Positions 40,001-64,000 of a DNA stretch of 64,000 bases are shown piece by piece. The stretch is taken from positions 2,418,001 through 2,482,000 of the forward strand of contig OU015541.1 of the NCBI GenBank assembly GCA_907165065.1. Direction: 5' to 3'. The translations under genes were made by a program, and so were the position numbers. How positions within the stretch are numbered: the stretch's first letter is position 1; each line of letters opens with the position of its first letter. The notes below the pieces were generated by a model, which was given only the letters and a program-made list of their open reading frames with translations, made no database searches and had not been told where the DNA came from. This stretch comes from Caprimulgus europaeus (Eukaryota; Chordata; Aves; Caprimulgiformes; Caprimulgidae).

Positions 40001-41799
40001 AAGATAATAATGAGGAGACTCAGAGCTGGGTGCCTGAGAATCAAGCTGGAGTCACAGCTTTCTCTTTCAATAAATAATTAAAAAAAAATCATTAAAAGCT
40101 TTAAGCAGCATCTTTTGTCCCAGTCAGACTGAATCCCTTGCACATGTACCAGTGGAAGGCATTACTTTCCAAATACACACAGGAACTGATGGAAATTTTG
40201 TTATGACCTAATGATGCAGAAAGAAACTGACAATGAGATTTCACAAGGTCACTTCAAGGCACAGAAACCTCTGTAAAATATGCTCATTCCCCATATCATA
40301 TGAAAACAGGGCCAGGGAGGTGATTGATAAAGGATAAACCTTTCACTTATAGGAAATGGTGATTTATGATTAATTTCCAAAAGAAGGATATCCTTTTTTA
40401 ATCAAAATTATTTATAGGGTTAATCCAAAGGCAGTATTTGCTCACCATCTCCCTCGCTCTCCAGCACAGAAACCAAGGCAAGGTGAAGATGGATGGGATT
40501 TGTCCATGGGATTTGAATCAGCTCTGTGCAGGAGGGCCTGTAGTCAAGGTTATCTGTTTAATTTATGGCCAAGGCTTTCAAAAGGGAAAAGCTGATCTTG
40601 GATCCCTTGGGTTTGGTTGCCCAACGTGTGACCTGTGCAAAGTATCAGCCTCCTTGAAAAATGGCCTTTAGAAATCCCATTTCCCACCATGAGCCTTTGG
40701 GAATTTGTAAGATTCGTTGTACCTGGTGTTTTTTGCTGGAACTAGACAGCTGAAATCCAGGATTTCCATATCTAATGCTGGTGGATACGACCTGCACAGT
40801 GCTGGAACCAGTGAGGAGCAGAGGAAATTGCAAACAGTGGTGGCGTCTCCTTCCCTCCAGATTTCATAAAGCAAAGGTACTTTTAAAATGTTTTGGGTTT
40901 TTTTTTCTGGTTGCTGCATGGATGTTTGGGAATGTGTGGTTGCAGCGTGTGACTGAGTGATGCTGGTTTTACACCGATGAGGAAGGATTGTCCTTCTGCT
41001 ACCCTCTGGCTGGCTGTGGGAAGGAGAGGTGCTCAGTGGTGCGCAGGATCTGGCTCTCAGGATGTAACCCACACTTCAGCTTTAAGTTAATTTGATCTCA
41101 CATCTGCTGTTTATTGAATTAACGCTAGATGGTTCCCTGGAATGAGCACTACAGATTTTTATAGCGTGTCACAGGTGCTCAGGTGCTGCAAGGAGGGTCA
41201 GGACACTGAAAGCAAAGCAAGCAAATCATACAGGAGCCCATAAACACAATGGGAATATATGGTGTGGTTTGTCATTTGAAAAGGTTGACAACTGTTGAGG
41301 AAGAAATGAGACAAGAAAAGAGGAGTTTGGTGCTGCACCGATGCTATTTATAATCTCACCGCAGATCTAATTTCTCTTGTGGCTTTAAGCCTCCCCGTTT
41401 TCAGCCAGCAATCTATTCTATTGGCAATATTTGAGATGCTCTGGGAGTAGGCAAATTACTATACATAAAATATGTAGCTAGTATTATTAGAACAGACTTT
41501 GATTAATTTTGCAGCTGGCAAAATTACCCCTGCATGAAAAGAAATCCGTTTGCTATCTGTGTGGAAGTAATTGTGTTAATATCAAAGCTAGTTTTAAAAT
41601 GAAACAGAGTGGGCTCTACTCCACATCTCCCATGTGAGGAATCAGGGATGTGAGATGAAGGGCTGGAGTGAAAATTCCTTGCTACACAGTTATCCTTTCC
41701 TCCACAGAAAGTCTTCGTGACTTCAGTGGAGTTATTTGTGGTATATTTAATGTACATTCAAGTGTATAGATGTATTCAAGTAACCTCCTGCCTCAGTCT
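31032..41799. other. Intergenic, no gene seen
   Basis: About 10.8 kb without a supported gene. It has a CCCT-rich run at 31249-31275 and scattered poly-A/T. The longest open frame (39120-39689, 189 codons) crosses a T-rich tract and has no recognisable domain. An AT-rich block at 41401-41530 has the look of a conserved non-coding element, but this is inference. Confidence 0.65.
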
Positions 41800-41920
41800 C
41801 AGCTTTGATTTGCATGTTGCCTATGGGCAGAGACTCATATTTGTGTTAGTACTATGTATTTGTCCAGCACCAAGCACAGCAGAGCCTTGTTCTCATGGGC
41901 AGGTTCATCAGCCCAATAAC
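41800..41920 (+). mobile_element. Relic of an ancient amniote LINE/SINE 3' tail
   Basis: The order of words gggcagagactc, ctatgtatttgtccagca and ccaagcacagcagagcc follows the 3' end shared by old amniote interspersed repeats (L2/L3/MIR-like tails, in which gggcagggact, tttgtacagcgcctagcaca and ggggccc follow each other). It is heavily mutated. Family assignment is from memory and boundaries are rough. It lies about 0.8 kb upstream of the CHRNA4 start codon. Confidence 0.45.
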
Positions 41921-42479
41921 TGTTGACAGCAAAGATCCATACCCAGGCCAGAAATATCTCTCAGACTAATTACCCTGTTAGTCTACAGGAGTGATTTTGA
42001 AAAGCACTTGGACAAGATTAAGCAGACTGCTTTCGTTAATTAAGAACTGTTTGGGCTTCAGGTGCTATAAAGATCCCAGATGGCCCCATACCACCACCTC
42101 TGCCTGCAGCTGGGGTCTGGATCTCCCCCTTTATTTCCCACGTTAAAAGTTTTCCTCCCCGCAGCCTGTTTGCTGGAGCACACAGATTCTCTCCTCCTCC
42201 CAAGCAGGAGGTGGGCAGGTCTAACGACATGGAATATACAAACACACTCTGCTCCACCGAGGGCTGGTGTGGGCATTGGTGACCCATCAGCAGCAAAATC
42301 TCAGCAAAGGCTGCCCAAAGGGTTGGGGGAAGGGTGAAAACAGCAGCAGCAGCAACAAATCAACCCAGCAGCCAAACCAGGGAAGGAGAGAGGAGCAAGC
42401 AGGAGAGCCCAGGGAGGCTGAGCATCTCGTGTCTCTTCACAGGAGCTTTCTGCAGCCCTTGTGTATCTCTTGTGAGTAG

Positions 42480-42623
42480 ATGTGCATCGGTGTCCCAGGG
42501 AAGAGCATCCTTCTGGGAGGAAGAGCTGGCAATCAGTCAGAAGAGAAAATAAAAAGCAAAGAAGCCACCAGCTATTATCCCTTCCCAGAGGCAAGTGAGA
42601 GGGGGGAAGAGGAAGGAATTTAG
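42480..42623 (+). other. Upstream ORF 1 in putative leader (47 codons)
   Basis: An ATG at 42480 opens a 47-residue frame ending in TAG at 42621-42623. It counts as a uORF only if transcription starts upstream of 42480. A GTGAGT lies at 42472-42477, just before the ATG, and could in principle be a splice donor. Confidence 0.3.
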
Positions 42624-42627
42624 GGGA

Positions 42628-42693
42628 ATGAAGCTGGAGGATCCAGAGACTCCGAGAGGAAAAGTTGCCCTGACGGGAGACTCTGCATACTAG
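42628..42693 (+). other. Upstream ORF 2 in putative leader (21 codons)
   Basis: ATG at 42628 (G at -3, A at +4) opens a 21-residue frame closed by TAG at 42691-42693, leaving 20 nt before the CHRNA4 start codon. Being so close to the main start, it is very likely inside the transcript. The peptide itself has no recognisable feature; any role would be through translation control. Confidence 0.5.
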
Positions 42694-42713
42694 AGCCGGA
42701 GCTCTGCTCCACA

Positions 42714-62986
<20,273 letters not shown>

Positions 62987-63455
62987 ATAGAGCCACATAA
63001 GGAAGAATGTATATCCCACTCTATGGATTTTTAGTCCACCTGGGAAGGAGAGGAGCAGAGAAATGGAGGCAACCCTTTGAATTTACTGCGTGTCCGTGCT
63101 TGAGTTGCTCCAGAGCTCTCTGGGAATACTTTCCAAGGTTGCATCGTTTTGCCAAGCCATTTTCATCTCCTCCATCTAATTTAAGGGAAAAGTTGTTATT
63201 AAAAAGTCTGTACATAGCATGGTGGCATTCATTGGCATATACTCAGCAGTGTAAGAACACGAGCTTGGTCCCTAAAGCAGCACATAAAGAGGCTTCGTAT
63301 CTACAAACCAGCCCCAGGCAAATTAGCTCCAGTCGTCTTCAGAGGTCTCAGCGTGCCCTGCCTAGTAATTTTGCCCTGTCAAGCTGAAAGTGGTTGAGGA
63401 CTGAGTGTCCCTGTATGAGTCATTTTATAAATAAAGTTCCAGATTTGGGATACTT
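62987..63455 (+). other. CHRNA4: CHRNA4 3' UTR (approximate end)
   Basis: Non-coding sequence between the stop codon and the cleavage region downstream of the AATAAA at 63430. Longer alternative 3' ends cannot be excluded. Confidence 0.7.
63430..63435 (+). terminator. CHRNA4: Polyadenylation signal AATAAA
   Basis: A perfect AATAAA about 445 nt after the stop codon, followed 17-40 nt later by a GT-rich element (ttgtgtaggatgtggtctgt), the normal downstream signal for cleavage. Confidence 0.8.
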
Positions 63456-64000
63456 GTGTAGGATGTGGTCTGTGGTCACCTGGTAAAGATGGACAGACTG
63501 GAAAGGCTGAAAGAATTCCTTGAGGCAGCTCAGCCCCTTTGGGACCAACAGTGATCATTAGCTCATCAAAACACAATAGCTGTGGTTTTTATATGAATAG
63601 AGTTTACCTTGGTCAATACCCTTCAGAAACCATGGGGACTCCAGCTGAGTGAGGATCACCCAATGAAGGGAGGATTTGGGGTTAAGGTTCAGACTGTGTT
63701 GATAGCATTTTCAAGGGAAAATTCCTGGATTCAAGTTATGGCAGCTGCAAAATAGCAGAGGGTCACCTGAGCTGAAAAACCCTTGTTGTAGGTAGGGAAG
63801 GTGTTTTGAGATGGGGAAGCCACAGCAGAAGCCCAGGACGGTGTGTTAAGTTAATAAGGAAATGTGCCAGTCCACTGGGCAACCTGAAAGGGACACACAG
63901 CGATGTTTGGGAATTCAGAAAGGCACTTTGCAGAAATTACAGCTATTATGGCCTTAAATTTGGCCAGTTGTTTCAGCAGCTGTGCTCTTCCAAGCTCTAT
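63456..64000. other. Downstream flank, no gene seen
   Basis: Unique sequence with no exon or repeat recognised. In other vertebrates the next gene (COL20A1) converges on CHRNA4 from this side, but none of it is visible here. Confidence 0.6.

Larger units (their letters stand above)
41921..42713 (+). promoter_or_regulatory. CHRNA4: Putative CHRNA4 promoter and 5' leader
   Basis: This is the stretch immediately 5' of the start codon, so it should hold the promoter and 5' UTR unless an unseen non-coding first exon exists. A TATAAA word lies at 42066-42071, but nothing shows it is used. The block from about 42330 is purine-rich with a CAGCAGCAGCAGCAA run, and there is no strong CpG island. The start codon context is good, with A at -3 and G at +4. 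The transcription start cannot be fixed from sequence alone. Confidence 0.4.

Noticed and set aside
42066..42071. TATAAA as the CHRNA4 TATA box
   Set aside because: It is about 650 nt from the start codon with no initiator or transcript evidence; a TATA-like word is expected by chance in this composition, so I did not list it as a separate feature.

Overview
The window is vertebrate nuclear DNA, almost certainly from a bird. It carries one split gene with GT/AG introns, several CR1 LINE 3' ends of the avian type, an avian-type endogenous retroviral solo LTR, and otherwise sparse repeats. The encoded protein resembles the chicken alpha4 nicotinic receptor subunit as I remember it. Its cytoplasmic loop seems to differ at scattered residues, so the species is probably not chicken; I could not align to check this.

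Layout. Positions 1-42000 are non-coding to my eye. The first ~1.2 kb has the look of a 3' UTR and could be the tail of the gene upstream (KCNQ2 is the expected neighbour from vertebrate synteny), but no coding exon proves it. The rest of that 42 kb is unique intergenic DNA with CR1 fragments (2575-3033, 10357-10650, 11975-12125, 19328-19608, 30640-31031), short tandem repeats, a polypurine block near 20 kb, an AT microsatellite near 28.4 kb, and a relic resembling an ancient amniote LINE/SINE tail at 41800-41920.

Positions 42714-62986 hold the complete coding region of CHRNA4, the neuronal nicotinic acetylcholine receptor alpha4 subunit, in six exons on the + strand: 42714-42774, 44045-44196, 46737-46781, 46874-46983, 55228-56608 and 62861-62986. 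They sum to 1875 nt (624 residues plus stop). All five introns begin GT and end AG, and all exon phases join. A 3' UTR of roughly 470 nt ends at an AATAAA at 63430 followed by a GT-rich stretch. The leader contains two short upstream ORFs. Introns hold more CR1 copies, a MIR-like ancient SINE (57640-57838) and the solo LTR (61266-61900).

I found no bacterial-type system, CRISPR array, tRNA, rRNA or second protein-coding gene. The more interesting leads are regulatory or evolutionary: leader uORFs, a read-through frame after exon 5 that would drop the fourth membrane helix, two ancient repeat relics close to or inside CHRNA4, and several homeodomain/E-box-rich blocks that may be conserved enhancers.
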